From Dehalococcoidia bacterium (GTDB lineage Bacteria; Chloroflexota; Dehalococcoidia; GIF9; AB-539-J10), in assembly GCA_016930935.1 (NCBI GenBank), contig JAFGFT010000003.1:1-60745 (forward strand): DNA of 60,745 nt, read 5' to 3'. Each line of letters starts with the position of its first letter. The stretch's first letter is position 1. A program made the position numbers and the translations under genes. Shown here one piece after another: positions 1 to 7,958 of this stretch. The notes beneath the pieces were generated by a model. That model saw nothing but the letters and a program-made list of their open reading frames with translations. It had not been told where the DNA came from and did no database searches.

Positions 1-123
1 AAGTCTGCGGCCGCCCTTCACCACTTTGGTGACGCGATCGACCGTCATCAACTTCTCCTCCAACTCTAATTCAGAGGATTCGACTCTTTCTCTACTTGAC
101 GGTGCCTTTGTAACTGCCTTCAT
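1..123 (-). CDS. rpsE: 30S ribosomal protein S5, N-terminal part (runs off the window)
   Basis: Only the first 41 codons are in the window; the gene continues beyond base 1. The frame ends in the S5-typical RVTKVVKGGRRL, the start of the RNA-binding domain. An internal ATG at 48 has a good Shine-Dalgarno, but the frame stays open upstream to an ATG at 123. That stretch contains ELELEEKL, which resembles the usual S5 N-terminal tail, and GAGAAGGG precedes the ATG. I therefore prefer 123. S5 helps control decoding accuracy in the small subunit. It is the last visible gene of the ribosomal operon, 43 nt after rplR. Confidence 0.88.
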   Translation of the reverse strand, partial: MKAVTKAPSSRERVESSELELEEKLMTVDRVTKVVKGGRRL

Positions 124-166
124 AAAGCGATACCCTTCTCCGCGAATTCCATCTTACGGCCTGCCA

Positions 167-532
167 CTAGAATTCCAAGCCGCCTTTTCTTGCCTCATCA
201 GCGATAGCTTTCACTCTACCATGGTAGTCAAAACCACCACGGTCAAAAACCACCTGCTTCACTCCGCATGCCAATGCACGTTCGGCGATTGTTGCGCCCA
301 CGCGACCTGCCACCTGAGTCTTCGTCAACTTCTCTCCATCCCCAGCAGGCTGCGTATCCCGAGTGCTCGCAGAAGCGAGCGTATGTCCACGATCATCATC
401 AATCACCTGCACATACGTATACTTCAAACTGCGAAACACTGCCAACCGTGGTCGGCTCGCACTGCCATGCACTTTCTTCCTAAGCCGCTCATGGCGGAGT
501 TTTCTCATAAACGTCGGGTTCTTCTTGGTCAT
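167..532 (-). CDS. rplR: 50S ribosomal protein L18
   Basis: A 121-residue protein, the normal length for L18, which binds 5S rRNA in the central protuberance. The basic N-terminus ([14 protein letters not shown]) and the conserved RPRLAVFRS segment, with a C-terminal half ending in [11 protein letters not shown], are family hallmarks. The gene lies 6 nt after rplF and shares the long ribosomal transcript. Nothing unusual is seen. Confidence 0.97.
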   Translation of the reverse strand: MTKKNPTFMRKLRHERLRKKVHGSASRPRLAVFRSLKYTYVQVIDDDRGHTLASASTRDTQPAGDGEKLTKTQVAGRVGATIAERALACGVKQVVFDRGGFDYHGRVKAIADEARKGGLEF

Positions 533-538
533 CTCACA

Positions 539-1090
539 CTATCCTTTTGTGACCTTGCCTGCCTTACCGGGCTTGAGGCGCAGCTTCTCCTCAGCATATT
601 TGATGCCCTTCCCCTTGTAGTGGTCACAAGGCCGAATCCTGCGGATCCGCGCCGCAACTTCACCAACGAGTTCCTTGTCACGTGACTTCAAAATAACCTT
701 GTTAGTCCCCTCAACCGCCGCCTCAACCCCGGCTGGAACAGAGAACTCCACAGGCTGACTATAGCCAACCCTGAAACTCAATCCGCTCGCGGCCTTTTCC
801 ACACGATAGCCCACACCCTTCACCTCAATAACCCGTTCAAACCCATTGCTCACACCAACCACCATGTTGGACAGGAGCGTTCGCGTGAGTCCATGCATAG
901 ACCTATGAACCCTGTTGTCGCTAGGACGGGACACTCGCAAATGACCGTCCTCCATCTTGATGATCATGTCACGATTAAACGAACGCGACAGCTCCCCAAG
1001 AGACCCCTTCACCACAACAGTGTTGTCTTCACTAATATTCACCTGGACTCCTCCAGGCACAGTTATCGGCAATAATCCAATTCGAGACAT
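539..1090 (-). CDS. rplF: 50S ribosomal protein L6
   Basis: A 183-residue protein with the two repeated alpha/beta domains of L6 and the C-terminal signature IRRIRPCDHYKGKGIKY that contacts 23S rRNA near the sarcin-ricin loop. It starts MSRIGLLPITVPGGV, typical of the family. It sits between rpsH and rplR as in most spc operons. Length and domain content are ordinary. Confidence 0.97.
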   Translation of the reverse strand: MSRIGLLPITVPGGVQVNISEDNTVVVKGSLGELSRSFNRDMIIKMEDGHLRVSRPSDNRVHRSMHGLTRTLLSNMVVGVSNGFERVIEVKGVGYRVEKAASGLSFRVGYSQPVEFSVPAGVEAAVEGTNKVILKSRDKELVGEVAARIRRIRPCDHYKGKGIKYAEEKLRLKPGKAGKVTKG

Positions 1091-1113
1091 CAGTCACCCC
1101 GCAGTCTAACTAC

Positions 1114-1506
1114 CTACCATACGTAACAAAGGACCTCACCACCCACCTTCTTGTACCACGCTTCCTTACCGGTCATCAGTCCCTGAGACGTCGACATGAT
1201 TGCAATACCCAACCCGCCATACGGCCGGGGAATCTCACCCTTTCCCGCATACACTCGCAGACCCGGTCGGCTCACTCTTTCCAGCCCGACCACCGCAGAC
1301 TGCTTGTCAACATACTTCAATTCAACACGTATCATATCTACCGGCTTGCTCTTGACCACCTCGAACCCCTGGATAAACCCTTCGTCCGTGAGGATCCTGG
1401 CAATAGCAATCTTCACCCGCGAATGTGGAATCAGCACACTTTCGTGCCCTACCATCACCGCGTTGCGGATTCTTGTCAGCATGTCGGCAATTGGATCGTT
1501 AACCAT
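1114..1506 (-). CDS. rpsH: 30S ribosomal protein S8
   Basis: A 130-residue protein beginning MVNDPIADMLTRIRNA, the standard S8 start. It has the C-terminal signature GIAIMSTSQGLMTGKEA, which binds the central domain of 16S rRNA. In many bacteria S8 also represses translation of the spc operon by binding mRNA near rplE; I did not identify that target structure here. It follows rpsN by 12 nt. Confidence 0.97.
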   Translation of the reverse strand: MVNDPIADMLTRIRNAVMVGHESVLIPHSRVKIAIARILTDEGFIQGFEVVKSKPVDMIRVELKYVDKQSAVVGLERVSRPGLRVYAGKGEIPRPYGGLGIAIMSTSQGLMTGKEAWYKKVGGEVLCYVW

Positions 1507-1518
1507 TGTGACCTCTCC

Positions 1519-1704
1519 CTACCAACTCGACTTCCTTACTCCAGGAATGACTCCTTCAACAGCAAGCTTCCTGAAACAGATGCGGCACAACCCGAACTTC
1601 CGCATATACCCACGAGGCCTTCCGCATAGATTACAGCGATGTCGCTCTTGAACCGCGAACTTGGATGCTCGATTGGACTTCGCAATCTTTGATTTCTTTG
1701 CCAT
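1519..1704 (-). CDS. rpsN: 30S ribosomal protein S14, zinc-binding type Z
   Basis: A 61-residue S14 of the short zinc-ribbon class. Two CxxC pairs ([11 protein letters not shown] and [10 protein letters not shown]) hold the zinc. S14 binds the 3' major domain of 16S rRNA in the head. Its stop is directly followed by the rpsH leader, and its start abuts the rplE stop with no gap. The zinc type implies a cysteine-free paralogue could exist elsewhere for zinc limitation, but none is in the window. Confidence 0.97.
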   Translation of the reverse strand: MAKKSKIAKSNRASKFAVQERHRCNLCGRPRGYMRKFGLCRICFRKLAVEGVIPGVRKSSW

Positions 1705-2262
1705 CTATACTCCCGCGAAAGGCATCCCCATAAGCTTGAGGAGAAGCCTCGCATCATCGTCGCGCTTTGCGTTTGTGACGATAGTCACCTGCAGCCCGCG
1801 CACCTTATCAATCTTGTCATAGTCAATCTCAGGAAACACCACCTGTTCCTTCATCCCAAGACTGTAGTTGCCCCTGCCATCGAAAGCATTGGCAGATATT
1901 CCGCGAAAGTCACGGATACGTGGCAACACGATGCCAACCAGACGATCGAAGAAGTCGTACATCCTCTTCCCACGCAGGGTAACCATCATGCCAATCGGCA
2001 TCCCGGCCCGTAGCTTGTACGTCGCGATTGAGCGCCGCGCCTTGGTAGTCACAGGATGCTGACCCGTAATCGTCGTCAGGTCTCTCTCAGCTCCTTCAAG
2101 AGCCTTGATATTGGCAACTGCCTCACCAAGCCCGATGCCCACAACAATCTTCACGATTCTAGGCAGTTCCATCACATTGTCGTACCCCAACTGCTTCTGC
2201 AGTTCGGGCAACACTTCCTGCAGATACCGTTGCTTCGCATCCAGCATTACACTCGTGCTCAT
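1705..2262 (-). CDS. rplE: 50S ribosomal protein L5
   Basis: A 185-residue L5, which binds 5S rRNA and contacts the P-site tRNA. Conserved stretches include [11 protein letters not shown] and the C-terminal [21 protein letters not shown]. The ATG overlaps the rplX stop by one base (TGATG), which indicates translational coupling. Length and content are normal. Confidence 0.97.
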   Translation of the reverse strand: MSTSVMLDAKQRYLQEVLPELQKQLGYDNVMELPRIVKIVVGIGLGEAVANIKALEGAERDLTTITGQHPVTTKARRSIATYKLRAGMPIGMMVTLRGKRMYDFFDRLVGIVLPRIRDFRGISANAFDGRGNYSLGMKEQVVFPEIDYDKIDKVRGLQVTIVTNAKRDDDARLLLKLMGMPFAGV

Positions 2263-2573
2263 CAGTCAATCACTTCCTGGCACGCCCGGCAGAACCTCAC
2301 TCTTCGTCCGTCTTCCAGAGTCCTAGTCCCTACTCGAGCTGGTTTCTTGCACTTCTCACATATCAACATGACATTTGACACATTCAACGGAGCCTCAAGC
2401 TCTACGATGCCCGCCTGCCTTGCTGCGCGCTTGGCACGTGAATGTCGCTTAATCATGTTCAGGCCCTCTACCACAACACAATTGTGCTTAATCAGGGCTC
2501 GTCTTACCTTTCCCTTCTTGCCACGGTCTTTCCCCGATATGACGAGGACAGTATCGTTCTTCCTAATCTTCAC
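2262..2573 (-). CDS. rplX: 50S ribosomal protein L24
   Basis: A 103-residue L24 with the KOW motif ([19 protein letters not shown]) near the start and a C-terminal CEKC...CRAC pair of CxxC motifs of the kind seen in zinc-binding L24 variants. I place the start at GTG 2573 (VKIRKND). It lies one base after the rplN stop, with GGAGG inside the end of rplN at proper spacing. A longer upstream frame exists but overlaps rplN heavily. L24 initiates large-subunit assembly. Confidence 0.94.
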   Translation of the reverse strand: MKIRKNDTVLVISGKDRGKKGKVRRALIKHNCVVVEGLNMIKRHSRAKRAARQAGIVELEAPLNVSNVMLICEKCKKPARVGTRTLEDGRRVRFCRACQEVID

Positions 2574-2574
2574 T

Positions 2575-2943
2575 TCAGATAACCTCCGGGGCGAGCGAAA
2601 TAATCTTGGTGAAGTTCTTTTCGCGCAACTCTCTCGCGACAGGACCAAAGATTCGGCTTCCCTTAGGATTGTTCTTGTCACCAAGTACGACGACTGCGTT
2701 CTCATCAAACCGCACGTACGTCCCGTTCGCCCGCCTGAACGTCTTCACCTCGCGAACGATTACAGCCTTCACGACCTCACCCTTTTTCACAGACCCGCGC
2801 GGCGCCGCCTGCTTCACAGCAACAACGATAACGTCACCGACGTGCGCATAGCGCCTACGGGTACCACCAGGGATATTGATACACAAGACCTCTTTGGCCC
2901 CGGTATTATCTGCCACTCGCAGTCGAGTCTCTGTCTGAATCAT
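2575..2943 (-). CDS. rplN: 50S ribosomal protein L14
   Basis: A 122-residue L14, the invariant length. It begins [18 protein letters not shown] and carries the conserved core [15 protein letters not shown]14 sits at the subunit interface and binds L19 and 23S rRNA. Its start overlaps the rpsQ stop by 4 bases. Confidence 0.98.
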   Translation of the reverse strand: MIQTETRLRVADNTGAKEVLCINIPGGTRRRYAHVGDVIVVAVKQAAPRGSVKKGEVVKAVIVREVKTFRRANGTYVRFDENAVVVLGDKNNPKGSRIFGPVARELREKNFTKIISLAPEVI

Positions 2944-3245
2944 TCCTCACCGCCTTCTCCCGGTTCCTCGGCAGCGACGGCGGCGTCCACAACATCTGCT
3001 CCACCAGCCACGACACCACCAACAACCCGCCACCTCTTGCGCCGGGACAACGGCCTCGCCTGGACGATTTCCACTGTGTCTCCCACGTGATACACATTGC
3101 CTTCATCATGGGCCAAGTACTTGGTCACACGTCGCATAGGCTTCTTGTATAACGGATGCCTTCTCACGCTTTCAACGGCAACAACCACGGTCTTATCCAT
3201 GCTGTCGCCAACCACCCGTCCGCTGATAATTACCTTATTACCCAT
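2940..3245 (-). CDS. rpsQ: 30S ribosomal protein S17 with acidic C-terminal tail
   Basis: A 101-residue S17; the first 80 residues are the OB-fold that binds 16S rRNA ([17 protein letters not shown], then [10 protein letters not shown]). I choose ATG 3245 (MGNKVIISG), preceded by AGGTGA at good spacing, over the GTG at 3254 that overlaps the rpmC stop. About 20 extra residues rich in Ala, Gly, Glu and Val follow the fold and end GEGGEE. Tails of this kind occur in some bacterial S17 proteins and are probably disordered. Confidence 0.95.
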   Translation of the reverse strand: MGNKVIISGRVVGDSMDKTVVVAVESVRRHPLYKKPMRRVTKYLAHDEGNVYHVGDTVEIVQARPLSRRKRWRVVGGVVAGGADVVDAAVAAEEPGEGGEE

Positions 3246-3250
3246 GGCTC

Positions 3251-3448
3251 TCACCTGATGCCTAATTCCCTTTCTCGCTGAACCGTCTTCAAGCGGGCTA
3301 CCCGCTTCTTCACAATCACCAGCTCGCGATGATTCACAAGCTGCCTGCTCGCCACCCGAATCCCAAGATTCAGCAACTCGAGGTCAGCCTCTTCGATCTT
3401 CTTCTTAATCTCCCCATCGGAGAGAACTCGAATCTCTTCAACTTTCAA
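3251..3448 (-). CDS. rpmC: 50S ribosomal protein L29
   Basis: A 65-residue helical-hairpin protein. It starts [14 protein letters not shown] and has the family core [26 protein letters not shown] split over two helices. L29 lies at the peptide exit tunnel, where it helps dock trigger factor and SRP. It overlaps the end of rplP by 11 bases, supporting co-translation. Confidence 0.96.
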   Translation of the reverse strand: MKVEEIRVLSDGEIKKKIEEADLELLNLGIRVASRQLVNHRELVIVKKRVARLKTVQRERELGIR

Positions 3449-3863
3449 TCTTGCTCACCTCTCGTACGACGAACTTCGTCCCAATCGGCAGCTTGTACGA
3501 CGCCAGATGAATCGCCTTCTTCGCCATCTCTTCGCTGATTCCAGACAGCTCGAACATCACCCGTCCCCGTTTCACGACAGCCACCCACTCCTCAGGCGCG
3601 CCCTTGCCTCCGCCCATTCTGGTCTCCGCGGGTTTCTTCGTTGTGCTCTTGTCAGGGAAGATACGAATCCAGAGCTTTCCGCCCTGTCGCAGAAACCTGA
3701 CGAACACACGACGCGTCGCCTCAATCTGCCTGGCCGTTATCCACGCATTCCCCTCGGCCTGCATTCCGTATTCACCGAAATGAACCGTGTTCCCGCTATG
3801 GGCCGACCCCAATCTGCGTCCACGATGGACCTTACGAAACTTCACTCGCTTCGGTTGTAGCAC
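3438..3863 (-). CDS. rplP: 50S ribosomal protein L16
   Basis: A 141-residue L16 that positions A-site tRNA on the large subunit. The start [16 protein letters not shown] is canonical. The second signature [20 protein letters not shown] is intact and includes the arginine region hydroxylated in some bacteria. Its start lies 31 bases inside the end of rpsC. Confidence 0.98.
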   Translation of the reverse strand: MLQPKRVKFRKVHRGRRLGSAHSGNTVHFGEYGMQAEGNAWITARQIEATRRVFVRFLRQGGKLWIRIFPDKSTTKKPAETRMGGGKGAPEEWVAVVKRGRVMFELSGISEEMAKKAIHLASYKLPIGTKFVVREVSKIES

Positions 3864-4503
3864 TTCGCCTCCTCACCTCGGGCAGAATCTCGCCTCTGAA
3901 AATCCATACCTTCACACCTATACGCCCCATCATGGTACGCGCTTCAGTGAAGCCATAATCGATATCGGCTCTCAAAGTATGGAGAGGCATTCTCCCCTCG
4001 TGAACTGTCTGGGTACGGGCGATCTCGGCACCGCCAAGACGACCGCCAACTGTTATCTTGACACCCTGTGCGCCGGCCTGAAGACACCTGAAGACAGCCT
4101 GCTTCATCACTCGCCGGTAGGGCACACGAGATTCAAGTCGCTCTGCCACATTGAACGCCACAAGGACAGCAACCAGTTCAGCCTGATCAACTTCCTTGAT
4201 GGTGAGCCTCACACGCTCTTTCGCCACCCGCTCCAATTCCGTTCGAAGCGCTTCCACATTCTGCCCACCACGACCGATAAGGATACCAGGCCGAGCCGAA
4301 TAGACCGTCACGAACATCTCGCTTCCCGGTCGCTCAATCTCAACCCGAGCAATCCCACACTCGCGAGCCCGACGCTCCACAATCTTGCGTAGCTTCAGGT
4401 CCTGCTGCAGAAGGCCCGCATATCCCTTCCCCGCATACCACTTGGCCGACCATGTCTTGGTCACACCAAGTCTAAAACCCACTGGATGTACTTTCTGACC
4501 CAA
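3832..4503 (-). CDS. rpsC: 30S ribosomal protein S3
   Basis: A 223-residue S3. It starts [18 protein letters not shown] and has the type-II KH domain with [11 protein letters not shown] around residues 75-90, followed by the C-terminal domain [13 protein letters not shown]3 forms part of the mRNA entry channel and helicase site. It ends within rplP and starts 2 nt after rplV. Length is typical. Confidence 0.98.
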   Translation of the reverse strand: MGQKVHPVGFRLGVTKTWSAKWYAGKGYAGLLQQDLKLRKIVERRARECGIARVEIERPGSEMFVTVYSARPGILIGRGGQNVEALRTELERVAKERVRLTIKEVDQAELVAVLVAFNVAERLESRVPYRRVMKQAVFRCLQAGAQGVKITVGGRLGGAEIARTQTVHEGRMPLHTLRADIDYGFTEARTMMGRIGVKVWIFRGEILPEVRRRSATTEASEVS

Positions 4504-4505
4504 CT

Positions 4506-4838
4506 CTAGGCCTCCTCAACGAGCACCGTGATATGGCTCGAGCGCTTCAAAATCGGGCTAATTCTGCCCCGCGCTTTCGGACGAAACCGCTTCAATGTTC
4601 TTCCCTCGTCCGCATAGATGGCAACGATCCGCAAATCCGTGAACGCCAACTGAAAGTTGTTCTCCGCATTTGAGGCAGCGGATTTCACAGCCTTCGCCAC
4701 GAAACCAGCCGCTGGACTGGGCATGAATTTCAACACCGCGAGAGCCTCTTCAACTCCCTTGCCCCTCACCAGGTCACACATCAGCCGCACCTTGCGGGCG
4801 GGCATTCCAATATCTTTCGCAACGACCTTCACTTTCAT
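4506..4838 (-). CDS. rplV: 50S ribosomal protein L22
   Basis: A 110-residue L22 that lines the exit tunnel. The core KDIGMPARKVRLMCDLVRGK and the tunnel-loop region near the C-terminus (RPKARGRISPILKRSSHITV) are clear. I choose ATG 4838 (MKVKVVAKD). An in-frame TTG at 4847 would add three residues, but AGG is better spaced for the ATG. It follows rpsS closely. Confidence 0.95.
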   Translation of the reverse strand: MKVKVVAKDIGMPARKVRLMCDLVRGKGVEEALAVLKFMPSPAAGFVAKAVKSAASNAENNFQLAFTDLRIVAIYADEGRTLKRFRPKARGRISPILKRSSHITVLVEEA

Positions 4839-4849
4839 ATGAGACAAAC

Positions 4850-5131
4850 CTACCGTTTCTGCGCTGACTTACTCTTCGCCACATGCCCTCTGAACGTGTA
4901 CGTCGACACGAACTCACCGAGTTTATGACCCACCATATTCTCAGTGATGAATATCGGCACGTGCTTCCGGCCGTTGTGCACAGCCATGTTATGACCGATC
5001 ATCGACGGCAGAACCGTAGATGACCGAGCCCACGTCTTAATGATTGTCTTCTCGCCGGACTTATTGAGCGCATCCACTTTCTTTACGAGCTTCGGATGAC
5101 AATACGGTCCCTTTTTCAACGATCTCGTCAT
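4850..5131 (-). CDS. rpsS: 30S ribosomal protein S19
   Basis: A 93-residue S19 beginning [15 protein letters not shown], with the signature [23 protein letters not shown]19 sits in the head of the small subunit and contacts S13 and the tRNA region. It lies 2 nt after rplB. No anomalies. Confidence 0.98.
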   Translation of the reverse strand: MTRSLKKGPYCHPKLVKKVDALNKSGEKTIIKTWARSSTVLPSMIGHNMAVHNGRKHVPIFITENMVGHKLGEFVSTYTFRGHVAKSKSAQKR

Positions 5132-5133
5132 GG

Positions 5134-5955
5134 CTACTTCCTCCGCCTAATGATGAAACGATCCGAAGCGCTCTTCCTGCGAGTCTTCTTGCCCAACGCA
5201 GGCTTCCCCCACGGCGTCTTTGGCGGCATACCTCGTGGCGCTCGTCCCTCACCACCACCATGAGGATGGTCGCGCGGCGTCATCGCCGAACCACGAACGG
5301 TCGGACGAATACCACGCCACCGCTTCGCTCCCGCTTTCCCCAACTTCTCGTTCTTGTGGTCAATATTCCCGAGCTGCCCCACAGTCGCAAAGCAATCACA
5401 ATGAACCTTGCGCAACTCACCGGAAGGCAGCCTCAACACTGCATAACTACCCTCTCTGCTCATCAACTGCGCTGAGCCGCCCGCGCTGTGCACTATCTGG
5501 CCACCCCTGCCCGGCATCAGCTCCACATTGTGCAGCAAAGTGCCCACAGGGATGACTGCCAGCGGCAACGAATTCCCAGGTCGAATAGGGAGTTCACGTC
5601 CCGCAGCCACAGTGTCACCAACGGTGATTCCCACCGGTGCGAGGATGTACCGCTTGTCGCCATCAACGTAGTTGATCAAGGCGATTCTGGCAGTGCGATT
5701 GGGATCGTACTCGATACTCGCCACACGCCCAGGCACATCCATCTTCTTCCGTTTGAAATCGATAATCCTGTACTTCCGCTTGCTTCCGCCCCCACGGTGT
5801 CTCACGGTAATCACACCGCGACTGTTACGACCCCCATGCTTCTTGAGCGGAGCCAACAGCGACTTGGTTGGAGGGGTCATCGTCAACTCTTCAGAGATGA
5901 CGGTCACCTTTCCTCTCCTGCCAGGGGATGTCGGTTTATAAGTTTTCAGCGCCAT
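5134..5955 (-). CDS. rplB: 50S ribosomal protein L2
   Basis: A 273-residue L2, which supports peptidyl transferase activity and subunit joining. It starts [15 protein letters not shown]. The near-invariant region around [17 protein letters not shown] contains the histidine linked to peptidyl transfer. The C-terminus is the usual basic tail ending FIIRRRK. It is separated by 50 nt from the small bS22-like gene upstream. Confidence 0.98.
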   Translation of the reverse strand: MALKTYKPTSPGRRGKVTVISEELTMTPPTKSLLAPLKKHGGRNSRGVITVRHRGGGSKRKYRIIDFKRKKMDVPGRVASIEYDPNRTARIALINYVDGDKRYILAPVGITVGDTVAAGRELPIRPGNSLPLAVIPVGTLLHNVELMPGRGGQIVHSAGGSAQLMSREGSYAVLRLPSGELRKVHCDCFATVGQLGNIDHKNEKLGKAGAKRWRGIRPTVRGSAMTPRDHPHGGGEGRAPRGMPPKTPWGKPALGKKTRRKSASDRFIIRRRK

Positions 5956-6005
5956 GAACCTTGCTTCCTCTGCGTACTACTTATCAACGTCTATTCAGGC
6001 GCTGA

Positions 6006-6101
6006 CTAGCCGTGCTTTCGCTGCCATCTGGTCTTCTTCAACAGCTTCTTATGCTGGTGCTTTCTAATCTTCTTCTTGCGCCACTTGAGTACTGAACCCA
6101 T
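6006..6101 (-). CDS. bS22 / mS38-type (AURKAIP1/COX24) 31-residue ribosomal microprotein
   Basis: A 31-codon gene in the gap between rplW and rplB. The product starts MGSVLKWRKKKIRKHQHKKL and ends LKKTRWQRKHG; about half the residues are Lys or Arg. The pattern MGSV...KKKxRKHxHKKLLKKTRxQR matches what I recall of actinobacterial bS22 and the C-terminal motif of mitochondrial mS38 (AURKAIP1/COX24), which bind the small-subunit decoding region. The ATG overlaps the rplW stop (TAATG) and GAGG lies about 10 nt upstream inside rplW, so it should be translated by coupling. Position and sequence both argue for a real ribosomal protein; the family call is from memory, not a search. Confidence 0.85.
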   Translation of the reverse strand: MGSVLKWRKKKIRKHQHKKLLKKTRWQRKHG

Positions 6102-6385
6102 TACACGCCCTCAAAATATCCAATTTTGTCGCCCGGTTTGAGGCTTACGACAGCCTTCTTCTTCGGAGTAGTCACGACCTGCCGTCGGCCGCGTCTCTTC
6201 AATTTCCCAGGCGTAGTAATCATATTCACATCCACGACATGCACGTTGAATGCCTTTTCTACTGCATCCTTGACCTGCATCTTGTTCGCCGTGCGTGCAA
6301 TCTCGAAGACATACTTGTCCTGCAACTGCAGGTCACTCGCCTTCTCCGTAATCAGCGGCTTTCGAATAATGTCATGCAGATTCAT
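6101..6385 (-). CDS. rplW: 50S ribosomal protein L23
   Basis: A 94-residue L23 that forms the main docking site at the exit tunnel. Core segments are IIRKPLITEKAS near the start and the GKLKRRGRRQVVTTPKKKAVVSL loop-strand region. I prefer ATG 6385 (MNLHDI), because AAGGGGA lies at proper spacing; an in-frame GTG at 6391 is too close to it. The start overlaps the end of rplD, and the stop overlaps the start of the bS22-like gene. Confidence 0.96.
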   Translation of the reverse strand: MNLHDIIRKPLITEKASDLQLQDKYVFEIARTANKMQVKDAVEKAFNVHVVDVNMITTPGKLKRRGRRQVVTTPKKKAVVSLKPGDKIGYFEGV

Positions 6386-7019
6386 CGCCACTCCCCTTGA
6401 CCCCCCACAGCGCCTCCATCTTGCGCAGTGCAGGAACAGTTGCTATCACCTTTTCCGACTTCATCACGTCGAGAGTGCTCACTACGGCGCACTCCCTCAC
6501 GGTTGTTCCCGTGACATTGCGGGCCGAAAGGCTGATGACCGGAGAACTCTCCGCGGTCACAATCAACGCGGAACGAGGCTGTCCTGCACTCGAAAGCAAC
6601 GTTACGACATCCTTCGTCCTTGGCACATCTCCACCCCATTCTTCAACCGCCCAGATACTGCCCTCTCTCATCTTCTCCGACAGAGCACACCTGAACGCCA
6701 ATTGTCTCATCTTCCGGGGCATCTTCTTCCGATACGAGCGCGGATGGGGTCCGAACGCCACCCCTCCCCCACGCAGAACCGGCGACTTCACACTACCTCG
6801 ACGAGCACGCCCGGTACCTTTCTGAGCGAACAGTTTCCGGGTACTCCCGACTACCTCGCCTCTTGTCTTCGTCGCTGCAGTCCCCTGGCGCTTGTTTGCC
6901 AGCAGGCTGGTCACAGCCTGATGCACAACAGCGTGTCGGAACGGGACGTCAAAAAGGCCGTCCTGGAGTTCAACCTCTCCAACCACATCTCCTTGCAGGT
7001 TGTGGACAGGAATATTCAC
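6372..7019 (-). CDS. rplD: 50S ribosomal protein L4
   Basis: A 215-residue L4. The start is inferred as GTG 7019 (VNIPVHNLQGDVVGE), one base after the rplC stop with AAGGTGG about 9 nt upstream; GTG 7028 is an alternative. The exit-tunnel loop is recognisable as KLFAQKGTGRARRGS followed by PVLRGGGVAFGPHPRSY. L4 represses the S10 operon in gamma-proteobacteria, but no equivalent leader is evident here because the gene is internal to a longer operon. Confidence 0.95.
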   Translation of the reverse strand: MNIPVHNLQGDVVGEVELQDGLFDVPFRHAVVHQAVTSLLANKRQGTAATKTRGEVVGSTRKLFAQKGTGRARRGSVKSPVLRGGGVAFGPHPRSYRKKMPRKMRQLAFRCALSEKMREGSIWAVEEWGGDVPRTKDVVTLLSSAGQPRSALIVTAESSPVISLSARNVTGTTVRECAVVSTLDVMKSEKVIATVPALRKMEALWGVKGSGDESA

Positions 7020-7020
7020 C

Positions 7021-7629
7021 TTATTCACCCACCTTCTCAACGATGAGCAAACCACCGTTCGCACCGGGTACTGCACCCTTCACGAGCAGGAGGTTTCGCT
7101 CCGTGTCAACTCTCACGACCGTTAAATTCCTCACCGTCACCGTCTCACTTCCCATGTGGCCAGCCATTCGCTTGCCCTTGAGCACGCGCCCAGGAGACGT
7201 GCCGGCACCCACGGAACCGGGAGCCCGATGACGATCGCTCTGACCATGCGTCTTGGGTCCACCCTTGAAGTGATGCCGTTTCACACCACCTGCGAACCCG
7301 CGACCTTTGCTACGTCCCGTCACTTTCACCACGTCTCCCGGTGCAAGCATACTAAGGTCAATGCTGTCACCAACAGCCGCCGCGTCAGTTGTCCGAAACT
7401 CATGCAGGCAAGGGAACTCGCCAAGACCATGCAGATGGCCTTTCTCCGCTTTGCTGAGACGCTTCGACTTCCCAAATCCCAACTGGACAGCATCGTATCC
7501 ATCTCTGTCCCGAGTCTTGATTTGAGTTACCACGCAAGGTCCAGCCTCAATCGCGGTAGCAGCGAGACACTCGCCATTCTCCATGAACAGCTGGGTCATT
7601 CCTATTTTATTGCCGATGATACCCCGCAC
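7021..7629 (-). CDS. rplC: 50S ribosomal protein L3
   Basis: A 202-residue L3, one of the first assembly proteins. It starts [15 protein letters not shown] and has the signature [19 protein letters not shown] followed by [15 protein letters not shown]. The last segment reaches toward the peptidyl transferase centre. It lies 20 nt after rpsJ. Confidence 0.98.
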   Translation of the reverse strand: MRGIIGNKIGMTQLFMENGECLAATAIEAGPCVVTQIKTRDRDGYDAVQLGFGKSKRLSKAEKGHLHGLGEFPCLHEFRTTDAAAVGDSIDLSMLAPGDVVKVTGRSKGRGFAGGVKRHHFKGGPKTHGQSDRHRAPGSVGAGTSPGRVLKGKRMAGHMGSETVTVRNLTVVRVDTERNLLLVKGAVPGANGGLLIVEKVGE

Positions 7630-7649
7630 CAGATTGCTCCTAATACTCT

Positions 7650-7958
7650 CTACAGCTTGATATCTATTTCCACGCCTGAAGCGACATTAATCTGCGTCAA
7701 CGCATCAATCGCCTTCGCCGTGGGCTGCTGTATGTCAATGAGCCGCTTGTGAGTTCTGATTTCAAACTGCTCACGAGAGTCTTTGTCGATATTTGGACCA
7801 CGAATCACACAGAACTTTTCGATCTTGGTCGGCAGTGGCACGGGGCCGATGATAATGCCTCCCGCACTCTCTACCGCTTCGATTATCTGGCGCACCGCCT
7901 GATCCACCAAGCGATGGTCGAAACCCTTCACCTTGACACGCACCTTTTGACTGGTCAT
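7650..7958 (-). CDS. rpsJ: 30S ribosomal protein S10 (NusE)
   Basis: A 102-residue S10, also the antitermination partner NusE that binds NusB and NusG. Signature parts are [14 protein letters not shown] and [19 protein letters not shown]. It overlaps the end of fusA by 4 bases (ATGA), so the usual tuf gene between fusA and rpsJ is missing here. Confidence 0.98.
   Translation of the reverse strand: MTSQKVRVKVKGFDHRLVDQAVRQIIEAVESAGGIIIGPVPLPTKIEKFCVIRGPNIDKDSREQFEIRTHKRLIDIQQPTAKAIDALTQINVASGVEIDIKL

Noticed and set aside
1-48. rpsE starting at the ATG at 48 with its strong Shine-Dalgarno
   Set aside because: The frame is open to ATG 123 and the extra residues include the S5-like ELELEEKL, so the longer form is more likely.
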